Below are positions 9,173 through 16,855 of a stretch of 58,534 bases of DNA, piece after piece. The stretch's first letter is position 1. Each line of letters starts with the position of its first letter. A model generated the notes under the pieces. That model searched no databases and had not been told where the DNA came from. It saw only the letters and a program-made list of their open reading frames with translations. Made by a program: the position numbers and the translations under genes. The stretch is from assembly GCF_030282845.1 (NCBI RefSeq), contig NZ_JASTWE010000021.1:1-58534 (forward strand), written 5' to 3'. This DNA is from Pseudodesulfovibrio pelocollis. GTDB taxonomy: Bacteria; Desulfobacterota; Desulfovibrionia; Desulfovibrionales; Desulfovibrionaceae.

Positions 9173-9958
9173 TCAGGAACCGGGCCTGTCCAGCCGGATC
9201 GGCTTCAGGCCCGACCCGGCCACGGCCGCCAGACATCGGTCGAGAAAGCCAAAGGCCGCGTCGTTCATGCGCTGGTGGTGGAGCATGAACCCCACCCGGC
9301 GAGAGGCCAGCCCGCCCTCGATCTCCCGGAGCAGCGCGTCCAGACCCTCGGCCGGATCGCTCTCGCGCCGGGTGTGCAGATCCACGTTGACCGGGATGTC
9401 GGGCAACCCCTCGGGCGTGGGCACAGCGCCCTGCGCCCCGGCCCAGCGCGACACGGCCACATACCCGGCCTCATGCAGCAGCCGCGCGGTCTGGGCGTCG
9501 AACCGGTTCCACGGCGGGGTGAAGACCGGGCTGAACCGCGCGCCCATGATCGCTTCGAGCCGGGCGCGCCCCCGGGCCAGATCGGCCCGCTTGGCCTCAG
9601 GGGTGCGCTCGTCTCCGAACTCGCCCTTGCGCCCCGCGCGCTGGTGGTTGACGTGCCGCCAGCCGTGCTGATGCCAGCACCACTGGTCGCTGTCTCCGGC
9701 CCATCGGTGCAGCACGTCCCAGCGGGCCGGGGTCAGCCAGGCCGGGGTCACGGCCAGATGCAGGGGCAGCCCGTGCCGCGCGAAAATTTCCAGCATCCGC
9801 TCGCACGCCTCGCCCGGCGCGGCCACATCGTCGGCGCGAAAAAAGACCTCAACACCCGGCGCGGCCCCGGCCAGAAGCGTGTCCACACGGCGCAGGCCGT
9901 CGTCCAGCAGGGATTGCGGGGCGCTCCAGAGCGCGGAGACTGTGGTTTTGACGATCAT
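9173..9958 (-). CDS. Polysaccharide deacetylase family protein
   Basis: A 261-residue protein with the NodB-type deacetylase layout: an acidic metal motif FRADD (residues 40-44), a His-rich metal motif HQHGWRHVNH (96-105) and FTPPWNR (146-152), which corresponds to motif 3 of carbohydrate esterase family 4 relatives. There is no signal peptide, so a cytoplasmic substrate such as a sugar-nucleotide-linked or lipid-linked glycan is likelier than peptidoglycan. It is on the same strand as the LysR gene upstream (89 bp) and the FtsX permease downstream (49 bp). Family membership is fairly clear; the substrate is unknown. Confidence 0.8.
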   Translation of the reverse strand: MIVKTTVSALWSAPQSLLDDGLRRVDTLLAGAAPGVEVFFRADDVAAPGEACERMLEIFARHGLPLHLAVTPAWLTPARWDVLHRWAGDSDQWCWHQHGWRHVNHQRAGRKGEFGDERTPEAKRADLARGRARLEAIMGARFSPVFTPPWNRFDAQTARLLHEAGYVAVSRWAGAQGAVPTPEGLPDIPVNVDLHTRRESDPAEGLDALLREIEGGLASRRVGFMLHHQRMNDAAFGFLDRCLAAVAGSGLKPIRLDRPGS

Positions 9959-10047
9959 GCAGGCCGGAAGCTAGCACACTCACGGCCCTGATGGCAAAAG
10001 GGGAAACAGCGGACGCTCCCCTGACGGACTGCGGCAATCCCGGCGGA

Positions 10048-10941
10048 TCAGGCCACCAACGCCCGCTCGCCGCTCCAGACCGAGCGGACCACGTCGCGAA
10101 ACTCGCGCAGCGGCGAGGTATAGCCCCGGCCAGCCGGGTAGGAGAGGCACAGGGGCACCTGAAGGGTCTCGGGCCAGAGCACGGCCTGGCCCGCGTCGGC
10201 CAGCCGCCTGCCGTCGTCCTCGCGCAGCACGGCCACGCCCATGCCCTCGGCCACCAGCTCGCGCATGATGTTCTCGTCCACGGTCTGCTCCGCCGGATTG
10301 GGCTCCACCCCGCAGGCGGACATGCGCTCGCGCACGGCCACGTGGAAGGGACATCCCCTGAAGGAATATATCCAGGGCAGGGCGGCCAGCCCGCGCCAGT
10401 CGCCCGGGGCCACCCGCCCGGCCATGACCGTGGGGATGGCGATGACCAGCGTCACCGGGGCCACGTACTCGTCGTGGATGCCCTCCTCGCCCCACATGCC
10501 GAAGCGAAAGCCCACGTGCATCTCGCCCGAGCGCAGGGCCGGGGCCGTGTACCGGCTCTGGGAGACGATGAAGGAGAGCTGCACGCCGGACACACTGCCG
10601 CGCATGTGCCGGGCCAGCTCGGCCATGCGCAGGAAGGCGGGGTCCGTGTTCAGCCCCACGATGAGCCGGGACGAGGCCGGAGCCTTGAGCCCGGCCCCGC
10701 GCGAGCGGAAATCCTCCAGGGCCTGGACCGCGCTGCGGGCGTAAGGAAGCAGGGTTTCGCCCTCGATCGTCAGGGCCATGCCCCGGGCCTGGCGCACGAA
10801 CAGCGGATAGCCCAGGGTCTCCTCAAGCTGCCTGATCTGCCCGCTCAGGGCCGACTGGCTGAGAAACAGCGACTCCGCCGCCCGGGTCAGGTTGCCCTCA
10901 AAGGCCACGGCCAGAAAACACTGCAATTTCCGAATATCCAT
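10048..10941 (-). CDS. LysR-family transcriptional regulator
   Basis: A 297-residue LysR protein. Residues 1-60 hold the winged helix-turn-helix (MDIRKLQCFL start, then LTRAAESLFLSQSALSGQI, with LEETLGYPLFVR). Residues 90-295 form the periplasmic-binding-protein-like effector domain. It diverges from the APC transporter across 127 bp that contain a perfect T-N11-A LysR box (10979-10997). By the usual LysR logic it probably controls that transporter and perhaps itself, responding to an amino acid or related metabolite. The downstream deacetylase may be co-transcribed. Confidence 0.93.
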   Translation of the reverse strand: MDIRKLQCFLAVAFEGNLTRAAESLFLSQSALSGQIRQLEETLGYPLFVRQARGMALTIEGETLLPYARSAVQALEDFRSRGAGLKAPASSRLIVGLNTDPAFLRMAELARHMRGSVSGVQLSFIVSQSRYTAPALRSGEMHVGFRFGMWGEEGIHDEYVAPVTLVIAIPTVMAGRVAPGDWRGLAALPWIYSFRGCPFHVAVRERMSACGVEPNPAEQTVDENIMRELVAEGMGVAVLREDDGRRLADAGQAVLWPETLQVPLCLSYPAGRGYTSPLREFRDVVRSVWSGERALVA

Positions 10942-10978
10942 GCGCCCTCCCTGTCCCCTGCGCGTCCTTGGAGTCGAG

Positions 10979-10997
10979 CGTTCGGCTAATCCGAACG
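10979..10997. promoter_or_regulatory. LysR-type operator (T-N11-A box)
   Basis: The arms CGTTCGG and CCGAACG flank CTAAT. The inner T and A sit 11 bases apart, which is the classic LysR recognition geometry. It lies 37 bases from the LysR start and just upstream of the putative transporter promoter, as expected for an activator site. Confidence 0.65.
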
Positions 10998-11016
10998 GTG
11001 CCCCGACAAATTCACA

Positions 11017-11046
11017 TTGGATTTCTTCCGCTCATTCCACGATAAG
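11017..11046 (+). promoter_or_regulatory. Putative promoter of the APC transporter
   Basis: TTGGAT (11017-11022) and GATAAG (11041-11046) are separated by 18 bases. This places a start site about 15 bases before the AGGAAT ribosome-binding site of the transporter, with the LysR box immediately upstream of the -35. Confidence 0.45.
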
Positions 11047-11068
11047 GGCAAAAAATCAAGGCAGGAAT

Positions 11069-12406
11069 ATGACCATGAGTGAACGGAAAACCGGAACGCT
11101 CACCCTGTGCTGCATGATGATCGGCGCGGTGCTCGGCTCGGGCATCGTCATCCTCCCGCCCCTGGCCATCGACACGGCCGGAGCCTGGGCGCTCCCGGCC
11201 TGGGGGCTGACCGCCGCCTTTGGCGTGGCCTTTGCCTACGTCTTCGCCCGGGTGGGCACCCTCTTCCCCGGCGAGGGCGGCGCGGCCGACGCCGTGGAGC
11301 GCGCCTTCGGCCCTGGCGCGCGCAATCTGGCCGCCTGCACCCTGTGCGGGGCTGCCGTGTTCGGCCCGGCAGCGGTCATGCTGACCATCGTGGACTATCT
11401 GCCGCCCGCCATCCAGCCCGGCTCCCTCCTGGCCCGGGGCGCGGCTGCGGCCGCCATCCAGATCGGCTGCGCCCTGATGCTGACAACCGGCCTGCGCACC
11501 ATGAGCCGGGTGGGCACGCTCCTGGCCGTCTCGGCCACGCTCCTGCTGCTGACCGGATCAATCGTCACCCTCGCCCTGCACGCCGGGCCGGACAGCGCAC
11601 ATCAGGCCGTCACCCTGCCGCCCCTCGATCCCCCGGCCATGGGCCGGACCCTGCTGCTGCTCTTCTGGGCCGTGGTGGGCTGGGAGGTGGTGGGCAACTA
11701 CGGGGCCGAGGTGGCCGACCCGCGCCGCACCGTGCCCCGGGCCGCCATCATGGCCGCCACCGTGGTCGGGCTGGTCAGTCTGGCCGTGGCCGCCGGGCTG
11801 CAATACGGCGCGTTCCCGCCCGAGGCGGGCCACGGCGTGGCCGGGCTGCTCCACCCCCTCTTCGGCCCGCTCGCGCCCTGGATCATGTCCGGGCTGGTCG
11901 CGGCCCTGTGCGCCACCACCTACCTGCTCATCGTGGGCGCGGTGGCCCGGCTGGTGGCCCATCTGGCCCGCGACGGCCAACTGCCCGCTGCCCTGGACCG
12001 GCGCAACCGCCACGGCGTACCCCACCGGGTCATCGGTCTCTACACCCTCGCCCATCTCGCCCTCATCGCCCTGGTCTCGCAGGGCATCCTCGACGTGGCG
12101 GGCATCGTGACCATCGCCGACGGCTTCTTCCTGGCCAACGCCCTGCTCGGCACCCTGGCCGCGGCCCGGCTCTTCACCGCCCCCCTGCCCCGGACCGTGG
12201 CCGCGCTCCTGGCCCTTGGCGTGGCCGCCGTGTTCACCCAATCGGCCTGGGCCGTGCTGGCCGCCATCGCGGCCATGGGCCTGCTCACCCTGCGCCGCCC
12301 GCGCCGCCGCACCGGCCCGATCATCGGCCCGACCAGCGGCCCGACCAGCGACCCGACCGGCGACTCGACCATCCACTCGACCGGTGCCCCGGAGCGAGCA
12401 GGTTGA
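11069..12406 (+). CDS. APC-family amino-acid transporter (YjeH-like)
   Basis: A 445-residue inner-membrane protein with about twelve predicted helices. Its opening helix contains IGAVLGSGIVILP, the glycine-rich TM1 substrate motif of amino acid-polyamine-organocation carriers. The overall pattern is closest to the YjeH-type group, which exports neutral amino acids in E. coli. The start ATG at 11069 follows AGGAAT closely. The last ~30 residues are a hydrophilic Pro/Thr/Ser repeat (GPTSGPTSDPTGD) encoded by imperfect 12-base DNA repeats (about 12315-12390). The divergent LysR gene and its operator suggest induction by an amino acid. Whether it exports or imports cannot be read from sequence. 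Confidence 0.85.
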   Translation: MTMSERKTGTLTLCCMMIGAVLGSGIVILPPLAIDTAGAWALPAWGLTAAFGVAFAYVFARVGTLFPGEGGAADAVERAFGPGARNLAACTLCGAAVFGPAAVMLTIVDYLPPAIQPGSLLARGAAAAAIQIGCALMLTTGLRTMSRVGTLLAVSATLLLLTGSIVTLALHAGPDSAHQAVTLPPLDPPAMGRTLLLLFWAVVGWEVVGNYGAEVADPRRTVPRAAIMAATVVGLVSLAVAAGLQYGAFPPEAGHGVAGLLHPLFGPLAPWIMSGLVAALCATTYLLIVGAVARLVAHLARDGQLPAALDRRNRHGVPHRVIGLYTLAHLALIALVSQGILDVAGIVTIADGFFLANALLGTLAAARLFTAPLPRTVAALLALGVAAVFTQSAWAVLAAIAAMGLLTLRRPRRRTGPIIGPTSGPTSDPTGDSTIHSTGAPERAG

Positions 12407-12489
12407 CCGCCTTGACATCGGCGCGGATTCCAACAAGAATTTGCCATGGCGGGCAGGCCCGCCCCAAACCAGAACCCATGGAGCCACAG

Positions 12490-13341
12490 ATGAACATATT
12501 CGGCGAGAGCGTGCCCTTTCACAAGATGCAGGGCTGCGGCAACGATTTCGTGGTCATTGACAACCGCCGCGCCCGCGTGCCCGAACAGGTCATGGCCGAC
12601 TGGGCCAGAAAGATCTGCGCCCGCGCCTTCGGCGTCTGCGCCGACGGGCTCTTCTTCCTTGATGACGCCGACGACCCGGCCCTGGACTACCGCTGGCACT
12701 TCTTCAACTCCGACGGCTCCCGCGCCGAGATGTGCGGCAATGCCTCGCGCTGCGCTGGCAAGCTGGCCCACGCCCTGGGCCTGGCCCCGGCCGAGCACGT
12801 TTTCGGCACCGACGCCGGACCCATCCGGGCCAAGGTGCTCCTCGACGGACCCGAAGCCGGGCGCGTCAAGGTCCGACTCACCCCGCCCAAAGGGCTCGAA
12901 ACCAACATCTCCCTGACCGTGGACGGCGCGCCCCTGACCGTCCACTTCGCCGACACCGGCGTGCCCCACGCCGTGGTCCTGGTGGACGACGTGGCCTCGG
13001 TCAACGTCAAGCAACTCGGCACCAAGCTGCGCTTCCACGAGCACTTCGCCCCGGCCGGGACCAACGTCAACTTCGCCCAGGTCAAGGACCGCTCCACCCT
13101 GCTCCTGCGCACTTACGAGCGCGGCGTGGAAGACGAAACCTACGCCTGCGGCACCGGCGCCTGCGCCACCCAACTGGTGACAAACGCCCTGGGCCTGACC
13201 GACGCCCGCGCCAACCTGACCACCACCGGGGGCGAAATCCTTACCGTCATCCTCGACGGCGACGACATCCACCTCCAAGGCGCGGCAGAACTCACCTTCA
13301 AAGGCGAACTCTACCTCACCCCCCTCGACCTGACGCGATAG
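12490..13341 (+). CDS. dapF: Diaminopimelate epimerase
   Basis: A 283-residue cytoplasmic enzyme that interconverts LL- and meso-diaminopimelate in lysine and peptidoglycan synthesis. Both catalytic cysteines are present: Cys82 in MCGNASRCA and Cys220 in YACGTGACA. The opening HKMQGCGNDFVVID matches the family's N-terminal substrate loop. Length and two-lobe layout are typical. The ATG at 12490 is chosen because GGAG lies six bases upstream; an in-frame ATG at 12478 has no ribosome-binding site. It follows the APC transporter by 83 bp on the same strand. The first Cys motif reads CGNASRC where many homologues have CGNGARC. Confidence 0.95.
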   Translation: MNIFGESVPFHKMQGCGNDFVVIDNRRARVPEQVMADWARKICARAFGVCADGLFFLDDADDPALDYRWHFFNSDGSRAEMCGNASRCAGKLAHALGLAPAEHVFGTDAGPIRAKVLLDGPEAGRVKVRLTPPKGLETNISLTVDGAPLTVHFADTGVPHAVVLVDDVASVNVKQLGTKLRFHEHFAPAGTNVNFAQVKDRSTLLLRTYERGVEDETYACGTGACATQLVTNALGLTDARANLTTTGGEILTVILDGDDIHLQGAAELTFKGELYLTPLDLTR

Positions 13342-13391
13342 GATGCCTCCGGCGGCCAGGGGGGAAGGGGAGAGGGACACCCTTTGAAAAG

Positions 13392-13431
13392 TCCGGGGGG
13401 AAAACTTTTTCCCAAAAGTTTTCCCCCCGGA
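13392..13431. terminator. Perfect 18-bp palindrome after dapF
   Basis: The 18-base arms at 13392-13409 and 13414-13431 pair perfectly around a four-base loop (TCCC). The stem is six G:C pairs next to AAAAC/GTTTT. It sits between the convergent dapF and AhpD-like genes and could terminate both. The sequence style is that of dispersed extragenic terminator repeats. Confidence 0.65.
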
Positions 13432-13459
13432 ATCTCTCACCCCACCCCGCCCCACCCAC

Positions 13460-13509
13460 AAATGAAGCGGCTTACCTGCCCCGTACGGGGCAGGTCAGCC
13501 GCTTCATTT
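13460..13509. terminator. Second long hairpin, 23-bp arms, one mismatch
   Basis: Arms at 13460-13482 and 13487-13509 pair around GTAC with a single mismatch. The outer part is AAATGAAGCGGCT and the inner part CCTGCCCC/GGGGCAGG. Read on the minus strand the stem ends in ATTT just past the AhpD-like stop at 13526, so it is the likely terminator of that gene. With the adjacent palindrome it forms a double bidirectional terminator between convergent genes. Confidence 0.65.
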
Positions 13510-13525
13510 GCGAAGGGCGCGGGGT

Positions 13526-13855
13526 CTAGTCGAAGAGTTTGTCCACTTCTTCGTAGACGTAGCGCATGTACATCATTTTGGGAGAGCCGCCCATGGCGAC
13601 TGCGAGGAGTCCGGCATCGATGATTTCGTCGCGGCTGGCCCCGTGGGAAGCGGCGTTTTGGACGTGGAGCGAGATGCACATGTCGCACTGGGAGAGGATG
13701 GAGCAGGCGATGAGGATGAGGGACTGGTACTTGTCCTCGATGGAGCTGCCCTTCTTGATGGAGGCCGTGAATCCCTGATACGCCTTGAATATGTCGCGGC
13801 GGTTCTTGTTCATCTGGCGGAAGAGTTCCGTGGCCTTTTCTGCGGGTTCTTTCAT
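13526..13855 (-). CDS. Carboxymuconolactone decarboxylase / AhpD-like CxxC protein
   Basis: A 109-residue, all-helical small protein with the AhpD signature C-D-M-C-I-S-L-H (Cys57, Cys60, His64). In AhpD this redox pair and histidine form the peroxidase/disulfide relay centre. The length fits the single-domain CMD family, which usually assembles as a hexamer. AAGGAGG lies seven bases before the ATG. Nothing nearby names a partner. In an anaerobe it may serve general peroxide or disulfide reduction, which is inference. Confidence 0.88.
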   Translation of the reverse strand: MKEPAEKATELFRQMNKNRRDIFKAYQGFTASIKKGSSIEDKYQSLILIACSILSQCDMCISLHVQNAASHGASRDEIIDAGLLAVAMGGSPKMMYMRYVYEEVDKLFD

Positions 13856-14182
13856 GGTCGCCTCCTTGTCCGGGCGGTGCTCCGGGTCTTTTTTCGCAAG
13901 GCCACCTGGGCGCTCGGACCCCGTGGGATGCCGGGCTGCAGCGGTGGCCCGCCGTATGCTCCGGCTCCGGGGAACGCCCCCGGAGCCGGAGCATCGATGA
14001 GAGGGAGAGAGTCCCGATTGGGCAATTCAGGGATTACTCTCAAAAAACATGCCTGTAAAGCGAAATTTCGGCAATTTTTTAGAACTATTCACGAACTTTA
14101 TTGCGATTTTGCACAAGAAAACAATCGATTCATTCAAAAACAGACGTTCTTGCCGAATTGTCTTTGGGCGCATGCCGGGGCG
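13856..14182. other. 327-base intergenic region with palindrome and AT-rich core
   Basis: No gene is supported. The part next to the AhpD-like gene is GC-rich and holds a perfect 17-bp palindrome (13956-13994). The part from about 14030 to 14160 is markedly AT-rich compared with everything around it and contains CGAAATTTCG (14061-14070). It probably carries the minus-strand promoter of the AhpD-like gene, but I could not single out convincing -35/-10 boxes. Confidence 0.45.
13956..13994. repeat. Perfect 17-bp inverted repeat
   Basis: The arms ATGCTCCGGCTCCGGGG (13956-13972) and its reverse complement (13978-13994) flank AACGC. No T-tract follows in either direction. It lies about 100 bases upstream of the AhpD-like start and 190 bases past the ABC exporter stop, so it may be a leader hairpin, a terminator or a dispersed repeat. 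Confidence 0.55.
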
Positions 14183-16714
14183 TCATTCCTCGCGGCCGTG
14201 GATGAGTGTATAGAGCGCGCCCCTGCTGTCGAGCAGTTCCTGATATGGTCCCTGCTCCACGATCTTGCCCGCCTTGAGCACCACCACCTTGTCGTAAAAG
14301 GGCAGCATGTCGAGCCGGTGGATGACGGCCAGCACGGTGGACTTGCCCTTGAGATTGGTGGTGATGATGTTCTGCACCCGGCCCTGGGACTTGTTGTCCA
14401 GGGCGGCCGTGGCCTCGTCGAGGATGAGCACGGGCGGGTTCTTGAGGAAGGTGCGGGCCAGGGCGATCTTCTGGCGCTGGCCGCCCGAGAGGCGGTCGCC
14501 CATGGAGCCCACCTCGAAGGCGAGGCCCATCTCGGCCACTGCCTCCAGCGCGCCCTGCATGATCAGGGCCTGCATGATGCGGTGGTTGATCTCGTCCTCG
14601 ACGCCGGGTGAATCGGCCCGGACGCGGCCAAAGAGGATGTTGTCCTGTATGTTGAGACTCTCGATGTAGCGGTCGGCCTGGAAGAAGCTGAAGCCGTCCG
14701 GGAAGGCCTGCTCGGCCAGGGCCACGAAATCGCGCCGGGAGTTGACCACCCGGTTGGCAAAGCCCTTGTCCAGTTCCACCTGCCGGTGCAGGCCCGGGAC
14801 AAAGCCCAGCGCAAGGCGCAGGATGAGGCCGTTTTCCTGGACGTTGAGGGGTTCGCCGGAGTCGAGGCGGTTGGCCACCTTGAGGTAGTCCGGATAGCGG
14901 TCCTCGGGAATGGGACACGCGGCAAAGGCGTCGTGAGGCGGTTCCGGCCCCAGTTCGTCGGTGACGACCCGGGCCAGGGTTTCGCCCAGCACGGTGAGGT
15001 GGGCCATGAGACCGTGGCTTTCGAGGAACTCCATGAACCGGGGGTGCAGATGCAGGTGCTCGGGGTCGAACTCGTCCTTGACCGGCGCGCCGAACGCGAT
15101 GTTTTCGGCCACGGTCATGTAGCGGCTGTAGGTGTCCGGGTCAAAAAACTCGATGTGCTCGGCCACATCGGCGAACATGCCGGTCTCGCCCAGCTGGAAC
15201 TCGCGGCGCGAGGCCACGATGATGTCGCGCAGGCCGGGGTTTTCCTCCTCGCGGCCCAGCCGGGCGCGCAGGGCAAAGGCGAGGATGTCGGTGAACAGCC
15301 CCACCTGCTGGGTGAGCTTGATCAGGGTGTCGAGATCAGGCTCCTCGCCGGATTCGGTGCAGCCGCCGCCCTGTAGTTTCAGCGAGCGGCAGGAATAGAG
15401 CAGGTTGTCGCGCACCGTGCCGTCGAAGATGAAGGGATGCTGGGCCACCATGCCCAGGTTGTAGGATATGTCGGGCTTGGTCAGTTCCGAGACCTCGCGT
15501 CCGCCCACCAGGATGCTGCCGCCGGTGTACTTGTAGAGCTGGGCGACGCACAGGGCCAGGGTGGATTTGCCCGAGCCCGAGAAGCCGACCAGGGCCACGT
15601 GCTCGCCGCCCTTGACCGAGAGCGAGATGCGGTCGAGCAGCTTTATGTTGCCGCCCACCACAAAGGAGAGGTCGCGCACCTCGATGTCGTTGTCCAACTG
15701 GAAGGGCTCGCGGCCCTCCACGAACTGGGCGAACTCCGGGGCGTGATCAAAAGCGCGCATGATCTGCTTGTAGCGCACCGAGCTGTCCTGGTAGACCTGC
15801 CAGAACTCCATCAGCTCCTTCCACGGGTCGTAGAGCTTTTCGTAGGCCGAGAGGAAGGCGACGATGGCGCCCACGTCGAAGTGGCCCTGGATGGCGTAGT
15901 ACCCGCCAATGAGGAAGAGGACGAACGGCCCGAGGCTCATGAAGAAGTTGTTGACGAACTTGATGCCAAAGCGCAGGGCGTTCTGCATCAGGGTGGCTTT
16001 GTAGAGCTTGAGCAGCACCTTCTTGAAGCGCTGCTTCTCCAGGGGGATGGAGGCGTTGGCGTGGACCTCGTGCACGCCTGTGACAGCCTCGCCCACAAGG
16101 CCGGAGAGGCGCTGGGTGTGCTTGATGCGTTGCCGGTTGGCCCGGCGGAAATACTTCTGGATGCGCGGCAGGAGGATGAGTTCGATGGGGTACAGGGTGA
16201 TGGAGATCAGCCCGATGACCGGGTTGAGATGGATCATGTACGCGGCCATGGCGAAGAAGGTCAGGATGTTGACCGCGGGCACGGCCACGGCCTGGCCGAT
16301 AAAGGTGGCCACCGGGATGAACTCGGTGATGATGTAGGAAATGACGTTGCCCGGCGAGGTGCGGCGGTAGAACTGGACAGGCAGGGAGAGCAGGTGCTCG
16401 TAGAGCCGCTCGCGCACGGTCATCAGCGTTTTCTCGCCGATGTAGTTCTGCATCAGGTTGATGACGTACTTGAGCACGCCCGCCAGGGTCACCGCGCCGA
16501 TGTACAGGCCGCAGTAGAGGTACAGGGCGGGCAGATCCTTCATGCCGATGGCTTCGTTGATGATCCGCTTCTGCATCTCAAGGGGCAGCACGCGCATGGA
16601 CACCGTGATCACGATGACGCCGATGACGATGAGCTGGAGATGGATGTTCTTGAACAAGACCCAGGAGTAGAGAGAGGTCTTGGTGATCCGTTTGGTCTCG
16701 TTGGGATGGGGCAT
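14183..16714 (-). CDS. ABC exporter half-transporter with large insertion in the ATPase domain
   Basis: An 843-residue protein. Residues 20-310 form a type-1 exporter membrane domain with about six helices. The ATPase domain has Walker A GFSGSGKST near 378, a Q-loop (GMVAQHPF), signature LSGGQRQK near 743, Walker B LILDEATAALD and switch HR. Walker A and the signature are normally about 100-110 residues apart; here the gap is about 365, so roughly 250 residues are inserted after the Q-loop. The insert contains two more copies of the post-Q-loop pattern: TVRDNLLYS (original), TVAENIAFG and NIQDNILFG. It reads in frame with normal codon use, so it is not a frameshift. AGGGAG precedes the ATG. 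It probably works as a homodimer; the substrate is unknown. It diverges from the SpoIIE phosphatase gene. Confidence 0.88.
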   Translation of the reverse strand: MPHPNETKRITKTSLYSWVLFKNIHLQLIVIGVIVITVSMRVLPLEMQKRIINEAIGMKDLPALYLYCGLYIGAVTLAGVLKYVINLMQNYIGEKTLMTVRERLYEHLLSLPVQFYRRTSPGNVISYIITEFIPVATFIGQAVAVPAVNILTFFAMAAYMIHLNPVIGLISITLYPIELILLPRIQKYFRRANRQRIKHTQRLSGLVGEAVTGVHEVHANASIPLEKQRFKKVLLKLYKATLMQNALRFGIKFVNNFFMSLGPFVLFLIGGYYAIQGHFDVGAIVAFLSAYEKLYDPWKELMEFWQVYQDSSVRYKQIMRAFDHAPEFAQFVEGREPFQLDNDIEVRDLSFVVGGNIKLLDRISLSVKGGEHVALVGFSGSGKSTLALCVAQLYKYTGGSILVGGREVSELTKPDISYNLGMVAQHPFIFDGTVRDNLLYSCRSLKLQGGGCTESGEEPDLDTLIKLTQQVGLFTDILAFALRARLGREEENPGLRDIIVASRREFQLGETGMFADVAEHIEFFDPDTYSRYMTVAENIAFGAPVKDEFDPEHLHLHPRFMEFLESHGLMAHLTVLGETLARVVTDELGPEPPHDAFAACPIPEDRYPDYLKVANRLDSGEPLNVQENGLILRLALGFVPGLHRQVELDKGFANRVVNSRRDFVALAEQAFPDGFSFFQADRYIESLNIQDNILFGRVRADSPGVEDEINHRIMQALIMQGALEAVAEMGLAFEVGSMGDRLSGGQRQKIALARTFLKNPPVLILDEATAALDNKSQGRVQNIITTNLKGKSTVLAVIHRLDMLPFYDKVVVLKAGKIVEQGPYQELLDSRGALYTLIHGREE

Positions 16715-16755
16715 GAAGGCTCCCTGAGCAAGAGTCTGGGTTGGAACGCCTCAAA

Positions 16756-16784
16756 CTTATAAGCCCAACAGAGTTCTTTTCCAA
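16756..16784 (-). promoter_or_regulatory. Putative promoter of the ABC exporter
   Basis: On the minus strand TTGGAA (16784-16779) and TATAAG (16761-16756) are exactly 17 bases apart. This puts the start site about 35 bases before the exporter ATG. Its -35 overlaps that of the divergent promoter. Confidence 0.55.
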
Positions 16785-16803
16785 GCGCAAAGTGTGGTAT
16801 ACA
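16774..16803 (+). promoter_or_regulatory. Putative promoter of the partner-switching operon
   Basis: TTCTTT (16774-16779) and TATACA (16798-16803) are 18 bases apart and lie about 50 bases before the GTG start of the SpoIIE-type phosphatase. Confidence 0.5.
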
Positions 16804-16855
16804 GAAATCCTCGTCAACGGGTCGCCGCCGCGCCCCATGCCCGAGGAGTCGAATC

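Noticed and set aside
13508-14611. Long plus-strand frame crossing the AhpD-like gene, the intergenic region and the ABC exporter end
   Set aside because: It spans two real minus-strand genes and an AT-rich gap, and its product has no coherent domain.
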